From the NCBI RefSeq assembly GCF_020382885.2, contig NC_058496.1, positions 6,254,501 through 6,318,500 of the forward strand: 64,000 nt of DNA. Direction: 5' to 3'. Source of the stretch: Scatophagus argus. Taxonomy: Eukaryota; Chordata; Actinopteri; Scatophagidae. Below the pieces are notes generated by a model that saw only the letters and a list, made by a program, of their open reading frames with translations, had not been told where the DNA came from and searched no databases. Made by a program: the position numbers and the translations under genes. Shown in pieces: positions 1-13,091 of the stretch (positions are counted from its first letter, which is position 1; every line of letters begins with the position of its first letter).

Positions 1-160
1 CCATATCTCTTCCTTCCGTTTTCCTTTGTGTCCTTCAACACAGGAACAGTACAGCTCGAAATGGAGCAACCCTGGAGTCACACTACAAACCAGGCACATG
101 AAAGAAGTGAAGCGCTCGGAAGACAAACACACACACACACCGCTGTCCTATCTCTCTCAC

Positions 161-3100
161 CTTGTATCCTGACCTGCCTGCTGGTGCAGTGAGGGCAGGG
201 CAACAAGGTGAACTCTTCAGCCTGGTGCATGGAGTAGTCTGTGCTGGCCATTACAATATGATCCCCGGGATGCCAGGTCTGCTGCACTTCATCCTGGAGG
301 TTGAGCACCACCTGGTCCACAGCGTCCACCTGAAAGCCTGAGATGGGGAAACCTGGGGGGGGGGGGGGACACACCTTATTTCAAAGAAACAGTACAAAAT
401 ATAACACCACATACAGATGTCTTTTTATTAATACAGATGTATTACACGTTTTTTAAAATTCTAAATAAAGATGACCATGATGTTACAGATTGAAGACACT
501 GTGGAGGATTTTTTCCCAGAGTTAGCCATGAAGGATTTTACAAAGATTCCCTTCAAGCAAAAATCCATCCATCCATTTTCTATACCGCTTATCCGTCAGG
601 GTCGCGGGGGGGCTGTCAAGCAAAAATAATAACAAAAAAAAAATCCTTCTGAAAAGCTCACTGACCACTGAGATATTGTGAAGCACTCCAAATTCTGAAT
701 GACTTGCAGGAATTAACAACCCAGAAAACTTCTTTTCATGTTCCACAGTACAACTGAGCTGCTGTCAAAATGTAATATACAAGGTGTGGGCACACACAGA
801 CGCAATAAATAAAGACAGCAGGTGTGTTAGCACCTCACCACATTACATCTCCCTTAAGACCTGGCATTTGTCATAATGGCATGGTCACAAAACAGAGTCA
901 CAAAGAATGCCTTTCATGCTCAGATGATGGAGCTGTAAAGCACTTGGCGGTGGTGGTAAACCACATCCCTCACCCTGTCAGCTTTCTCCAAACATTTTCA
1001 CCTCTTCAAAGCTAGAGAAGCTGCTCCATTTCACCTGAACAGCTTCCACGACACTGAAGTGTGCTGTTGTGAATAACTACAGGCAGGTAGCATCAGATAT
1101 AGACACAACACAACTACGCCCAGTAATAAACGGCTGATCAAGATATAATTTGCTGACAACACTGAACCACACCTGATCAGCAGGTTTTCGAGTCGTTTCT
1201 TACCATTCTTCCACTCGCTGTAGGCGGTGACTGAGAAGCCCACTCCATCCACGGTGGTGAAGTTCTGTCTTGCCAGAGCTCTCCCTCCTGTGTTGTGGTT
1301 TTCATGTTCGCGAACATCCTCTGAGCATGACACGTTACCGCCGCCTACCACTGAGACTAAAGCCCAGGCCTGTCTGGAGAAAGGAAAGGGATGAAGAGAC
1401 AGAGAGCAGAGGGAGTCATTTATTGGGACAGAGCACAAGTGAGTTTCACACATACATAACCAACCAATGGACGAGTTCTGGACCTTAGTCTTCCAGACTT
1501 TCGACCTTGAAGCACCGCTGAAAGTTTCTGCACTGTCACGGTCAACACTCATCAATGATTCATTATTATGTCAATTGTCACATGTTTTACTTGTGGCCCA
1601 TTTGTGCATTCACACACTCACACAAACACACACAAATAACATACACATAAGAATAGCCTCTTCAGTCTTTTGCAATTTTATGCCATTAGTAAGAACATAA
1701 ACTTGCACCGTTCATGATGTATTATTTGTGACTGATCCAACATGTTAAGCCGCTGAACTAAACTGCAAAACAATGTTTATCTGTGTTTGAGTGCGTGTGT
1801 CATTCACACTCAGAGACATCTTCCTGATTATATCTGTATCTACAAAGCATAACAGACAGACACTTACAGAGGAAATCTGACAAGGAGATTAGAGTAGACG
1901 CTAGTGTAATGCCCTGAAAACAGAGAAAAAACCTGTGATCAGCCTAAAGCAGGAGAGGAGGAGCAGGCGAATGAATATGAGAGTGAATGTAATAAAAAGA
2001 CTGTACAAAACTAAAGAAAGGATATCAGAAAAGTCATGGGATTATTAAAATGAGGACAGAGGATTTCATGAAGTGTGTTCATGTGGCTCAGAGGAATAAT
2101 GGGTGTACCTGCCACATCGAAACCTTCATTCAAATCCAACTTTTTATTTTTGCTCCAAGTCCTCCCTTCTCACTCCAGTACACACTATCTTATAAAGCAG
2201 GAATCTCAAGGACATTATTTTTAAATGAGATTACTGTGATTAAATAAAGAAGGAGAGGCTGATCATTTGAGCGCAGGAGCTTGTGGGTGTGGAGGGACGA
2301 AAGGGATTGGGCGTTTTTGAGGGCGTAAGCTATGACCTAAAACAATGCAGTCTGATGGATTTGGAAACTTGGATGTTTTAAATGTCACGCTCTTAGCTTC
2401 TAAAGCTTCTAACTTTGTGCTTCATTTTCTACCGCCCAACATTAGCTGTCCAAACAAGCTGCCAGCATTTTTTGCTAATGGTGAATGTAATAATATGGAA
2501 AGACCATTGACCACTGTTCTAAACTGTGGCATGACCTTTAAACACAAACAGACTCTGAAAAGCATGACCTTCCCACACGACTTAACCATTCAGAGGCCCA
2601 TTTTAAACCTATAGAATCATATCTTGCCGTTGCATGTTGTGACAGAAGAATGTACGACTCTCTTTCCACTGAGATACTGCTTGGCCTGTTCCACGCACCC
2701 ACCCAGCTCGATATCATCAGGACTGTGATGGATTTGCAGTAAAGTCTGCAACCCACTGCACATACAAAAGCAGCAAAATGCTCAACCTACTCCTCTGTGG
2801 ACCATCTCTGGAATAATTAAATCGTAAAAAAAAAAAAAAAATGAGCTGAGGTGTGTTTAGAATGGCTATGTTTACCTTCAAAGCCTCCCTGAATGTCAGC
2901 CGCAGTTTGTGATGCTATCAACTCCAACATGGTTCTGTGATAATAACCGTTTCTGTTCATAATAAGAGTTCCCACTGGCACAATCAGAACTTAACACATC
3001 TCCTTGTAGATGAAAGAGGCCCCGTGTGTCACAGTGCACCCCCTGTGATACATTAACAGAATCCATCTGGGGATCCACTTTGTTCTGTCCCTGCAGCCCC

Positions 3101-6100
3101 AGTGTGTGGCTTTCTCTGGGTTCTGCAGCTGAAGAAAATCAAGGAAGTCTGAGGCTGTTATGCTGTGAGCGTGGACTTAATAAATCACGCAGAGATGAGG
3201 GAATAAGAATAAAAAAGGCCTTTTTTTCACCGTTTCCTTCTGCCACAACCTTGATTTGATGTTCATCAGTGTTTTAACAACCTCATTGTTTGACTGGAAA
3301 TGGTGAATGTGCAGAGGCCAGAAGTGATTTCACTGGAGACCGCCATGAACATGTGTTTACGTGTGCTGACAGACAAAGATTAAAGACAGAGGGGTCAGCG
3401 GGCAAAGCGACCCATTTCACGTATCTGTGTCAGGAAGGATGGCTGACGCGACTGAGCTCGACCTACAGACATTCAAAGGCTATTTGTTATTATGTCTTGT
3501 AAACAGAGATCACAAAGGTTTAAAGAGGTTCATGACAAAAGCCCCAGGTATGCATGGTGTTGCAGCAATGATGCCTCCACCCACCATCTCCAATCCTGGT
3601 TGTTTCTTCACAATACCATGACATGTCATAAACTGATCAACACTTCACTGTTATGCTCAATCAAATAGGTCATAGGCCTTTCCCACCCAACTCTAAAATC
3701 ACTGAGCCTAATGTAGTGTGACTTTAACGAGACATTAAACTCCATGCATCTCTTGTAAACATGTGCCATACATTTCCTTTTGACACAAGCAAATCCACAA
3801 AAAAGCTAAGACAAAAAGCCCCATTCCAATAGGTGGTGAGAGCATTCAGACAGAGCACACCGTTAACTTCATGGTACACACACACAAGCACCTCTGTACA
3901 TACACATGGCTCTAGTGTCTGATCCATTTAAACTACTGTGCTGTGGATTTGAGGGGGGTTTGTTTGAAGACTCTGTGCTGACTTGGCATGTACCCCACAG
4001 GCGAAATATGACACTGGAGAATCTGGCGTAGCACTTGGCTTTTCAGCCAACTAAGAACCAAACCAGGCCAAGCTACAAATAACTCAGAGTGAGCTGCTGT
4101 ACTTGGACTTTCCACTGAAAGAAACATACGCGCAAATGTTTGTCTGAGTGACACTAACAGAGGATTTAAATGTCACGTAAGGCCAAAATCCAATTCTCTC
4201 GCTTACTGAGCTTAAAGAAACCATTAACCGTCATGGACGGGACCAAACTCTATATCAAATTTCCAGTATGCAGCCTTTTGCAGGAATGAGCATAATGGAC
4301 ATCAAATTTCCTGAATCGTCACATTTTGCTTAAATTCTGGAAAGTCTCTAACCATAACCCCATTATCCGGTACGCGTTTCCTTTTCTGGCAGAGCACGAT
4401 ATAGCGGAAATACTGGGGAAACAGGATGAGGAAAAACTAGGGATAATTCAATGGAACATCCCCAATGAAAAGAAAGACACATGAAAGAGGACATTTTTCC
4501 CGTGGGGATGGACCTGGAACAAAAGTCTAATATTGTCAGTGCAAGTATTGAGGCTTCAAGGGTGAGAGGTTTTACTTTAGTGATCAAACAAAAACACATT
4601 AACCTTCTTTATCAGCCCCTGGAGACCAAGAATAAACAAAACACTTTCAGACTTGCAAAGACTACACACCATGGAGAACAAACACAACCTCTCCCAGAGC
4701 TGGCGTATTCTGCAACACAGACAGACAAAAAGCCCCTGACACATATTTTCATTCAGTTAGACAATGGTTACACTCACCAGGGCAACATCAGGAAACAACC
4801 TTTGTGTATTTTCATTTGGATTTGATTTGAAAAACACACAAACACTTAGTGTGTGCACAACATTTCTCACATTCACACTGGCTCATTGGCCCTGTTTACC
4901 TGTATTTGAGATCATAGACAAAGCTACTGCCGAGCTTCTCCTCAATGGCCTTCTTGGTTTCATCCAGAAGACTTTTGACAGCTGAGTCTCCTACAGCCAG
5001 TGTGACAATGCGGCCTGCTGGCAGGGACCGCAGCAGCTGCGTGAGCCGTCGACTGTCATTACGAGAGTCGTGTGTGTCGTAGCGTTCAGAGACCAGCACA
5101 GCAGCTGTGTCTTGGTCCACCACGCGCAGGTTGATACCTCGGCTGAAGTTCCGCTGGAAGGCATAATCTCTTGTGGCCAGACCTGAGGCCAGAACACTTC
5201 GCGTCAGCAGAGACCAGGAAACCCTCTCAGTGCCATGTAGCTCAAGAGTCCCACCAGGCATGACGCCTATGAACTTGCGGCCCAGGCCGGGCACTTCAGG
5301 GACTACCTTATTGTCAGAGCGGCCCAAAAGGGCAATAGTGGCACGAGAACGGTAGCGACATTTGGGAGCACCGATATGAAGGGCTGCACCATCTTCTATG
5401 AGGATGTGATGTGTTCTCAGGGTTATGTTCTTGGAGCCGTCAGCATTGTCTGCAAAAACTACCCGACCTGTAAAAACATGTGACCAACATGAGTTCTTAG
5501 GTGCTGCATGCACATCCACAAACTGAAGCTGATCTGCTGAATGATATCACTGAAACTATTTCATATCCATCAGTGTAACAACTCAGTCATGCACCTTGAT
5601 GTGCTTACCTCCTGACTGGATGGTCAGTGAATGTAAGGTAGCAGAAGCATCCAGTCGAAACAGCTGTCCCATCCCGACAACAACTGCCTTCTCTGGATGG
5701 TGGCCTGGGTTCCAGCTACTGAGGGATGGATTGTGGTCCGGACAATTCTCTGCAAAACGTCCTCAATCAGTAACAAATCGAAGAAACTCATACTTCTCAT
5801 TAGACAGGAATGAGAAGCCACAGATTTGATAAAAAGATATATCCTATCTTAATGTTTGAAAAAGTATGTTTTTAATACTGACCATCTAACACATGTCCAC
5901 TCTTGAGACTAAAGACAAGAATGAGGGTGAGGAAAAAAGCTGCAGTGGACACTCCAAAACAGATATACGTGTTCTTTCTTTGCTGGAGGTTCTGAGCACG
6001 CTCCCTTCGCTGGCTCTCCTCTGACAGGCTGAAAGCAGCTTGTCGCTCCGGAGGGGGGCCGTGAGGTTTTATCGGTGGAGGCGGCGGAGCTTTGGCAGGT

Positions 6101-6216
6101 GGTGGCGAACGCACCGGAGCCACCCGCCCGGGGACATAACCTGGAGACCTCTGGTGGTTAGCATGGGCCGGAGCCACAAAGACCGGAAAGCGGCTGGGGC
6201 CATCACTTGTCGGCAT
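161..6216 (-). CDS. cemip2: CEMIP2/TMEM2, cell-surface hyaluronidase family (5' half, partial)
   Basis: Five coding exons on the minus strand, in transcript order 6216-5883, 5749-5609, 5467-4900, 1373-1204 and 352-161. All junctions are GT-AG and in frame, giving the first 468 residues; the rest lies beyond position 1. Residues 1-83 are a proline-rich cytosolic tail (SPPPAKAPPPPP near 37-48). Residues 84-104 form one hydrophobic segment, a type II signal anchor, which separates this gene from the secreted paralogue CEMIP. Then come the conserved ENCPDHNP stretch, a G8-type domain (FADNADGSKNITLRTHHIL, KCRYRSRATIALLG) and the first GG/ILEI lectin-like domain (QAWALVSVVGGG, FTTVDGVGFSVTAYSEWKNG). 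Mammalian TMEM2 is reported to degrade extracellular hyaluronan, and zebrafish tmem2 acts in heart morphogenesis. The parallel beta-helix repeats should be encoded further left. The start is the first ATG of the exon opening at 6234, 18 nt after the acceptor, implying an upstream non-coding exon. Confidence 0.95.
353..368 (-). promoter_or_regulatory. cemip2: Poly-C 3' splice site of the cemip2 exon at 352
   Basis: On the transcribed strand the acceptor AG is preceded directly by 14 consecutive C residues (14 G at 355-368 on the given strand). Normal teleost polypyrimidine tracts are U-rich; this one has no U next to the AG. The exon it defines (352-161) is in frame and conserved, so the site is presumably used. 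Confidence 0.6.
563..614. repeat. Teleost dispersed repeat fragment, probably a LINE 3' end
   Basis: Within a cemip2 intron. The sequence has tandem CCAT units followed by an ATTTTCTATACCGCTTATCC-type stretch and a GGTCGCGGGGG motif, which I recognise as a very common dispersed repeat tail in percomorph genomes. Only about 50 bp are recognisable and the family name is not assigned. Confidence 0.5.
1374..4899 (-). other. cemip2 intron, 3.5 kb, no gene seen
   Basis: Large intron between the G8-domain exon (ends 4900) and the exon starting at 1373. It has AT-rich sequence, short CA tracts and a poly-A run near 2826-2840. Reading frames of up to about 114 codons show no family resemblance and no flanking splice sites that would fit cemip2. 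Confidence 0.6.
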
Positions 6217-6234
6217 TGTATACGTGTCTGCTAC

Positions 6235-8599
6235 CTGAGAAAAGAAAAATGGAAAAACAGAGAGAGAGAGAAACACTGTCAAAATGTGCCAGACTCATTA
6301 TTTCAAACAGATTTACCTTCCCACTGACTATCACACACAGTTTTGGATAAACAGTAGCTTGAGAAAATTACATGTTACTTTGAAGAGAGTCTATTAAGCG
6401 GATTCTTGCTCTCGAGGTGAAGTTGTTGGACTTGTGTTTGTCCACTGAGAGTTTGCTGTCAGAAATTATTTTAATTAATTATTAGTTTAAAGCATTGGTA
6501 CCATCTTGTTAAGATCCCTAAATTGGAAACACAGTGGCATCAAAAGTTTGGTAAAATAATGAAAGAAGCTGGCTAAATAGTGAAAAAAAGTGTTAAAGGA
6601 TGAGACAAAAAGGAGTTAGTAAAAACAGAGGTCAAACAGAAAAGGTCAAGAAGGAGGATGAAGACACTAAAAAGGCACATAAAACGAGAGTAAAAGCAGT
6701 AGAAGGCAAAGAAAGAAAAAGGGCTGATGCTCGGGAAAACCGGCAACAACCTTCAGAGCGTCTCACTCAGGGACGTCCAGGTAAAGATCCTGGGTGCTAA
6801 AAAGGGCTAAAAATCTATTTTTCAAAAACAGCCAGCTTATCCCTGGGCTCGTCTGGCTCACAGTGACATTGACTGTTCTTGTCCACAGTAACGAAGGAGG
6901 TCGTGAATAATGGATTGCAGCATTCCTAAGACTATGTTAACACAGTCAAAACAGATGGCACCAATTACAGTAGGAAAGGGAGGCGAGCGCTCCAGTTTGA
7001 GTCTGCGCTCACTTTATTTCACACAAATGTAGAAAGTAGCCATGATTGTGCGCACACACACACACAAACATAGAAAGGTCATATGGACACACACCTGCAC
7101 ACACAAACACACAAGGGTAAAGGAAATGACACTGCAGGAAAATGGCTTCAGTGGCACTTTTCTTTAACACAAACACCCTGTACCACCGTAATGACATCAC
7201 GGCTTGCTACTATATGTAAAACATCAGCAACTTTGAGCTTTCACACATCACAGTCTGACCGAATGACTTGATGAAAGACCCAGACTTATTTAAAAGGTTG
7301 TTAAAGGTGAAAAACTGCAACAGCTGTCCAAGATGGGCTCAATCAAACCAAAGACACCCTGAACATGATGATTGTCAGTCTCGAAATCAGCCCAGGGTGT
7401 ATCACGGCTTCCACACACACACATACAAATACAAATACGTGAACACAGACAGAGAAACAAACACACACACACTCCCACAAACAACCAACAGACGCACACA
7501 ACCGAACATTGTCCTGCCAAGCCAATTAGTCATCACTTCAGTCCAGAGCACAACAGACGTCCTCAACTTTAAAACAAAGCAACGCACAATCACAGACCGC
7601 CCGACAAAAGCTCAGTCATTCATGAGAGCCAGGCCTAAGAGCAGCTATTTCACCCACTTCAAATTGAATTAGCCCATTACAGTGTCTCACAACCAGTTGT
7701 CTTTAGACTTTAGTGAATAATTCTCCCTCTAAATCTAAAGTTGGAACATCATCAAGCCCGACACGCTGATTCCACTTTGTTTTGGATCTTCATATTCTCA
7801 CAGCCTGTGCCCTGTGTTAGACAGACCCAGTGGGAGCCCTGTGATGGAGGATGATCCCCCTCCGCCCCCCTAAGGCATCTGTCTTTATAACCCTATCTCA
7901 GGCTATTTTTTATTCACATTCCTCACCATAAAAGGGCCATCTCCTGCTACTAACTGACCTGCCATAAAGTGTTGTGGACACACCTTGGGGCTACTCAACT
8001 TCTGTGATACACGCTCATCACAAGGCTGCACTGCTCCTTCTCATGAACCTCATGCATTTCCTCATAGCCTTATCCCCTCCCTCATACTCACTTTACTTTA
8101 CTCATTACTTCCCCGATTTCAGAGCTACTGGTTGTCAAACACATGCGGAGGGGGAAACTCTGCAGTCAAAGCGGGGCAGACTACCGCGCACTCATCAGCT
8201 GTAAAATCATCCTCAGCGGCTCTCTGACAAACAGTAAGCCACATGTTGCGTGTGTTAATTCAAAACTACAAGCCGAAATTTCGCTGTCACAACCACGCCG
8301 ATAGCAGGCCTACATGTGGTGAGTGAGCTTGCCCACATCGAGCCATATCGAGGTTGCAGGCGGTGTGATGTATGGGAGGATTTCATCACTTATGATAATT
8401 TATAGGCTTGTTTTGGCCAAAGTGACCCCGTCCACACCATAAAGAAGCACTAGCTTAAGTTACTCAAAGGGGCGCCGGGTAGTCTAACTATGGACACATC
8501 ACCACAAAAGTAAGACATAACAAAAGTTACGCAGTAGGTTAAATGGATACAGTGAAAACTGATTTTCTGTCTTCATTTTCCGCTTTGCTTTCCTCCACT
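6235..8599. other. Probable cemip2 first intron, no coding sequence
   Basis: Between the start exon acceptor and the CpG-rich 5' region. Contains CA/CACA-rich simple sequence around 7052-7066, 7089-7113 and 7413-7475. Longer frames here come from the CA-rich strand and are low-complexity. Confidence 0.5.
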
Positions 8600-9080
8600 T
8601 TGATAGTCAAGTTAAAGGTACGGGTGAGACGCGTAGCTACACACCGCGCACAGACGTTCACAACCGTTAGCTTGGACACACAGAAAGCACTAGTTCAATG
8701 ACACTTTTTTGTGTCGTATTAGCCAAGCGGCTTCACAACAACACGACCCCCCGACTCAAAGCTTCACCCGGTCAGTCCTCTATCACCCCAACGGCTGACA
8801 GCCAGAAACAGCGAACACAGTCGGACGGACGGTGAGCTCGTACCACTGATGAGACTGTCCTGCTCCTCTCCCGCTCTGTCCATTCGCTCTCTGCCGAGCC
8901 GTTAAACACGCTGGCCCGGTGGTGGCGAGACAAATGATTAAGCTCTCACCCTTGCAAGTTTGCTTTCCGTGACCCTTTTTATATACTTTTTCTTCACATG
9001 GTGTTTTTTTCTGCTGGTGGGCTGTCGTCCGTCCGTCGCTCAGCCTCCCTGTCCCACGGAGAGGAAACCAGGCGCGGCTT
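8600..9080 (-). promoter_or_regulatory. cemip2: Probable cemip2 promoter and 5' non-coding exon
   Basis: This stretch is rich in CpG compared with its surroundings and lies about 2.4 kb upstream of the cemip2 start exon. On the minus strand a donor-like CAGTG|GTACGAG sits at 8844/8843, so an untranslated first exon could run from about 8.9-9.05 kb to 8844 and splice to the acceptor before 6234. The position and the need for a 5' exon are sound. The exact transcription start and donor are inferred and could be wrong. No TATA box was seen. Confidence 0.4.
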
Positions 9081-10660
9081 GTAAGGGAGGAAATTGTGAT
9101 GCATTCGCACGCCGTCCGTAAAATGGAGACTGATCAGATTTATCGCAAGGAATTTGCACTCGTACTGGCATTAGTTCAAGGCCGTATCCAGGATTTGAGA
9201 AGTAGTGAGGTGATGAATCCTTGTCTCTTAAAATGTTATCTCGCCCACCTTCAGAAAACTTTGATCACACAGCACGAAAAAGTATAAATTGTTTAATTTA
9301 AATAATTGTTCGTTTGATTTGAGTTATGAAGCCTTCTCCTAAGCGAAATTTTAGATATAGTGGCTGATATATCTTACTGTTTGTCATTTTATATAAATAA
9401 TATAAGTCGATGTGTATTATATGGGGTGACTGAATTAATACAAACTTACCGAAAGCTGTATATGAAACGTGGTGACTTTGGTGCAGGAGTCTGCTTGTGC
9501 TTTAAGAATGCACCTGCAATAATACTGCAGGCAGAGTCCTGTGCCAGAGTGTCCTCGTATTTAGTATGTCTTTTGAGTGAGTTTGTATAGAGCAAATGTT
9601 TATGTTACCACATGTTTTGATTTACAATTTGATAGTTTTCGTTCTGTTTAAAGGGCCCTGTGACATTGAAAAGAGTGAAAACAGTGCGACAGAAACACGC
9701 CTGCACAAGCGCGCTTGTAAGTCTAAAAAAGGTGCCCGAAAACTTTCATGGCCCACAACTAAGACTTAATGAAACGAACTAGGAAATTCCAAGGAGACCA
9801 AGAAGCGCCTGAAGCAGCATGAGGCGAGGGGAGGGGCTTAAACCTGGGTCATACCGCCACCTGCTGGTAAGAAATTACAACTGTCTCATGGAGGCAGACA
9901 GGTGGCCAAACCAGGCAGCTTTAACAGAAGTTTTACCTTTATGTTCCAAGTTCTATAAACACCAGTACCATTACAAATACAGCAGGTATTGTGTCAGAGA
10001 CATGAAGAGTATAACTCTGCTAACTTTCTTTTATTTAACATTTTCACTGCAGTCACTTAGCAGGATTTCCCAACACACCCTTAACCTTTAATGTCTTCAT
10101 CCATATTCAGTTACTGCCCCTATAACAGCAGATTTGACCTCTTGACCTCCATCAGTATCAAGCTGACCTTTTTCTCCTTTCAGTGGAGCCTCCTTTGACA
10201 TATCACTTCAATTCAACTTGGTAAAAGGAACAAACTGTGTGCCTCATCACCACAGAGTTGTATCCTTCTTTTGATTTCTGTTTGTACACCCTCAGTCCCT
10301 TTCCTTGCCTCCTCTTCTCACGTATTAGTCCCTCCCTCCTCAGATGAGAGCAGAGGAGGGAAGGTCCTGACATGGTACGTATTCCAGCTGTGACTGAAGA
10401 GGCACTCAAGGAGGCACAGAATAGTGAAATCTCAGCCATATTACCCTGACCAAGATGGTGAAGTATTATGAACAACATGCAGTAATACTACAACACATCC
10501 TCTTAAATACATCTGACCCGCAAAGATAATGCAAAGATAATATTTGGTGCAGGGCTGTTGTTTGATAATGTGTCCCCTCCCTTTAGACAATTTAAAGTTA
10601 TAACACAAAACAAAAATGAAGCAAAAAAAAAAAAGTCACAAGTTGGGTTGCTTCTCAAAT
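9081..10660. other. Intergenic, nothing recognised
   Basis: Lies between the cemip2 5' region and the presumed 3' end of abhd17b. AT-rich, no convincing exon, no recognisable repeat. Neighbouring genes are both on the minus strand, so the cemip2 promoter should lie at the left edge of this stretch. Confidence 0.5.
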
Positions 10661-10665
10661 ACCAT

Positions 10666-13091
10666 TTTATTTTCTCTATCCATGTTAGAATTACTATATT
10701 AATATTGTTATTACATATAAGTTTCTTCTGTATTGAAATATGCTATACAAAATGAATCTAATCAAATCAGAGAGATGACATTAGTCAAAGTGAATGGTAC
10801 AAAGATCATCTGAAAAGACAAGACGATGGTCTACCGTGGTCCAACAGCTGTCATATCAAGATGTAGAGAAGTGAGAGCTGAGAGATGATGACAAAAGCTT
10901 GTAAAAGAAAAAATGACAACAGTACATGAAATTGGTACAAATATTATTTACAAAGTGAAAATGAAACAAAGCAAACCTTGTTTTGTAAGACAAATGAGTT
11001 GTGGAAAAAAAAAATGTTGTTTTTCATAATAGACCATCACCTGCCAAACAGCTACCAGTCCTGATCTGGATCTTGGTCAGTTCAAGGTGTCGTTGCTTCC
11101 TCTCAACCTGAAAGTTTACAGTAGCACCTATTGGCTTATTGGTTAATTGTTACTTACCAACAGTATTTGACCCCTTTTGTGAACACAGGCTCAAGTGTAA
11201 TACGGGCATTAAAAATGCCCACAAGAAAATGAGTCATTGAGATTTCTTATTTGTTTCTGTGTTCGTTATACAGGCATAAAACATAAGAGAAAGTAGCCAT
11301 TCATGGCATGCAGTAGCACTTTGACATTTGCTTTCCAGGGCTCCAACAGTGCCTTAATGGAGTCATCAGTCGGCTAATGTTTTGTTTTGCCTCACTCAGC
11401 ATTAAAGGGCAAATCAACAGACAACAATGGATCTAAAAATACCATGCAGGAAAAAAGATATAATAAAACCAAAACAATCTGTCCGTGATGGAGGCCTTTA
11501 ATGCTGAGCCACTTAACGCCAACAAAACCCACAGTCCCAGCGCACGTACTAAGAAGGCTGGAGTCATTCTTCAGCTCAAATGTACTGGAGTAAATGCTTC
11601 TCAATAACTTAAAAAAATACAACATCTTCACTTTTTGTCTCTACAACTTCCCGAACTGAAAATGAGTCGACATCAGCTGTGTTAATAATGTCTCCATTCA
11701 GTCCAGATTGGCATTAGTGGTATAAGTCCTCATCAGAGCACAGACCGTCAGCTGCTGTCACAGTAGTTTAATTTGTATCATGTATAAAAAGATGCATCTA
11801 GAAAGATCTGATTCAGGTACATAAGGAGATCTGCAACAACTAACTACATTATTTAACTTGACATCGTCACACCCAAAGACAGAAGAAAACACTGTCAGCA
11901 CTGGGATCCAAAGAGTCGCTGTACCGAGCTGAACACCTGTCACCTCCAAAGAGGCGCCAGGTATTTTGTCCCAGCATTTCACTGACTGCAGCTCTGTGAT
12001 ACTGATCTCAACAGCAAGAATACTTAAGAGGTGAACTCTGAAGCAAGAGCTGGGGAAACATTTTAACATTTTCAAAAGACATATTGTGAAGAAATAATCC
12101 ACACCTTTGTCAAGGTCAGGATCAAACGATGCACAGGCCCAGCCTTTTAAACCGGCACTGCTGGAACTGCCTGAACTGCTGACTGATCCCCATCTTGCAT
12201 CATATTCTCTTCGATTGTAACATTAAGTTGTACCATTTTAAGACTAAACTGAGAATTAGAGAATAAATACAGCTAACAGAGCTTTGGAGATGTTCCTAGA
12301 TGTTATTTGTAGTACAGTGTTCTTTCTGTTCTTTGTCTAAGTCTCTGCAATATATTGTACTAAACATTTGGCAACACTGGCACAGCTAGATAATATGTCA
12401 GTTTTTCTTGTATAGTTCTTCAGTGACAGCTGATTCGTGCAAATATCATGTATAATATAAAAAATATAATAAACAGTAATCAAAAAAGAAAAAAAAAGAT
12501 TCATGGTGACTGCAGTGTGAGGGACCAAACCTGACCTCAAAGTCATATGGAGATCAGGTGGATTAGAGAAAGTCTGGTCCACCTCTGGTCCAGTTTGTAG
12601 GAAGGCTGTTTCTCAAAAGCTTCAGGATCTGACCAGAGGTCTCCGTTTGGTACCATGGACCACGTCAAAAGGCAGCAAAAATGTGACACACTCACACACT
12701 CTCAGGTATACTGCTTGCACGTAAGGTATGTTTTCTGTGCATTTGTCTAATTCCTCTTTCATCCGCCCACTTTCACAATGTGCAATTTTCAACATGATAA
12801 AAAGAAAACCTGAAAGCAAAACAAAACCACGGGTACTTTAAAGTTCACAGCTGCAGCGTGTGGAGCGGACGGCCGAGGCGAAGGATGGGTGGTGTGGAGG
12901 GGGAGAGGTGCTCCACAACGAGAGAAGCCTGCCACCAAAACGTCAGCACTGAACAGACAAACACCACTTTCTACCTGCATCACTTCACAAGAAAAAAAAG
13001 ATTAAGTTGTTCTCCATCATTCAACCTCTCCTGAAAACCACTGCTTTCTTCTCTTCTTCCCTCTCCGTGCCCCCCCACCCCCGCAGCTCCT
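10666..13091 (-). other. abhd17b: Probable long 3' UTR of abhd17b
   Basis: From the stop codon at 13094-13092 the minus strand continues about 2.4 kb without coding potential to an AATAAA signal (TTTATT on the given strand at 10666-10671). Long 3' UTRs are usual for this gene family. Whether this signal or a nearer one is used cannot be decided from sequence alone. Confidence 0.4.

Noticed and set aside
1-60. Next cemip2 exon at the window edge
   Set aside because: The minus-strand translation does not resemble the expected continuation of the protein. The next exon probably lies outside the window.
1031-1555. 174-codon open frame on the minus strand
   Set aside because: Only 1204-1373 is a real cemip2 exon with GT-AG borders. 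The rest of the frame is intron read-through.
7268-7672. 134-codon frame with many Thr/His/Gln residues
   Set aside because: It comes from CA-rich simple sequence in the presumed cemip2 first intron. It shows no domain, and the opposite strand is open as well.
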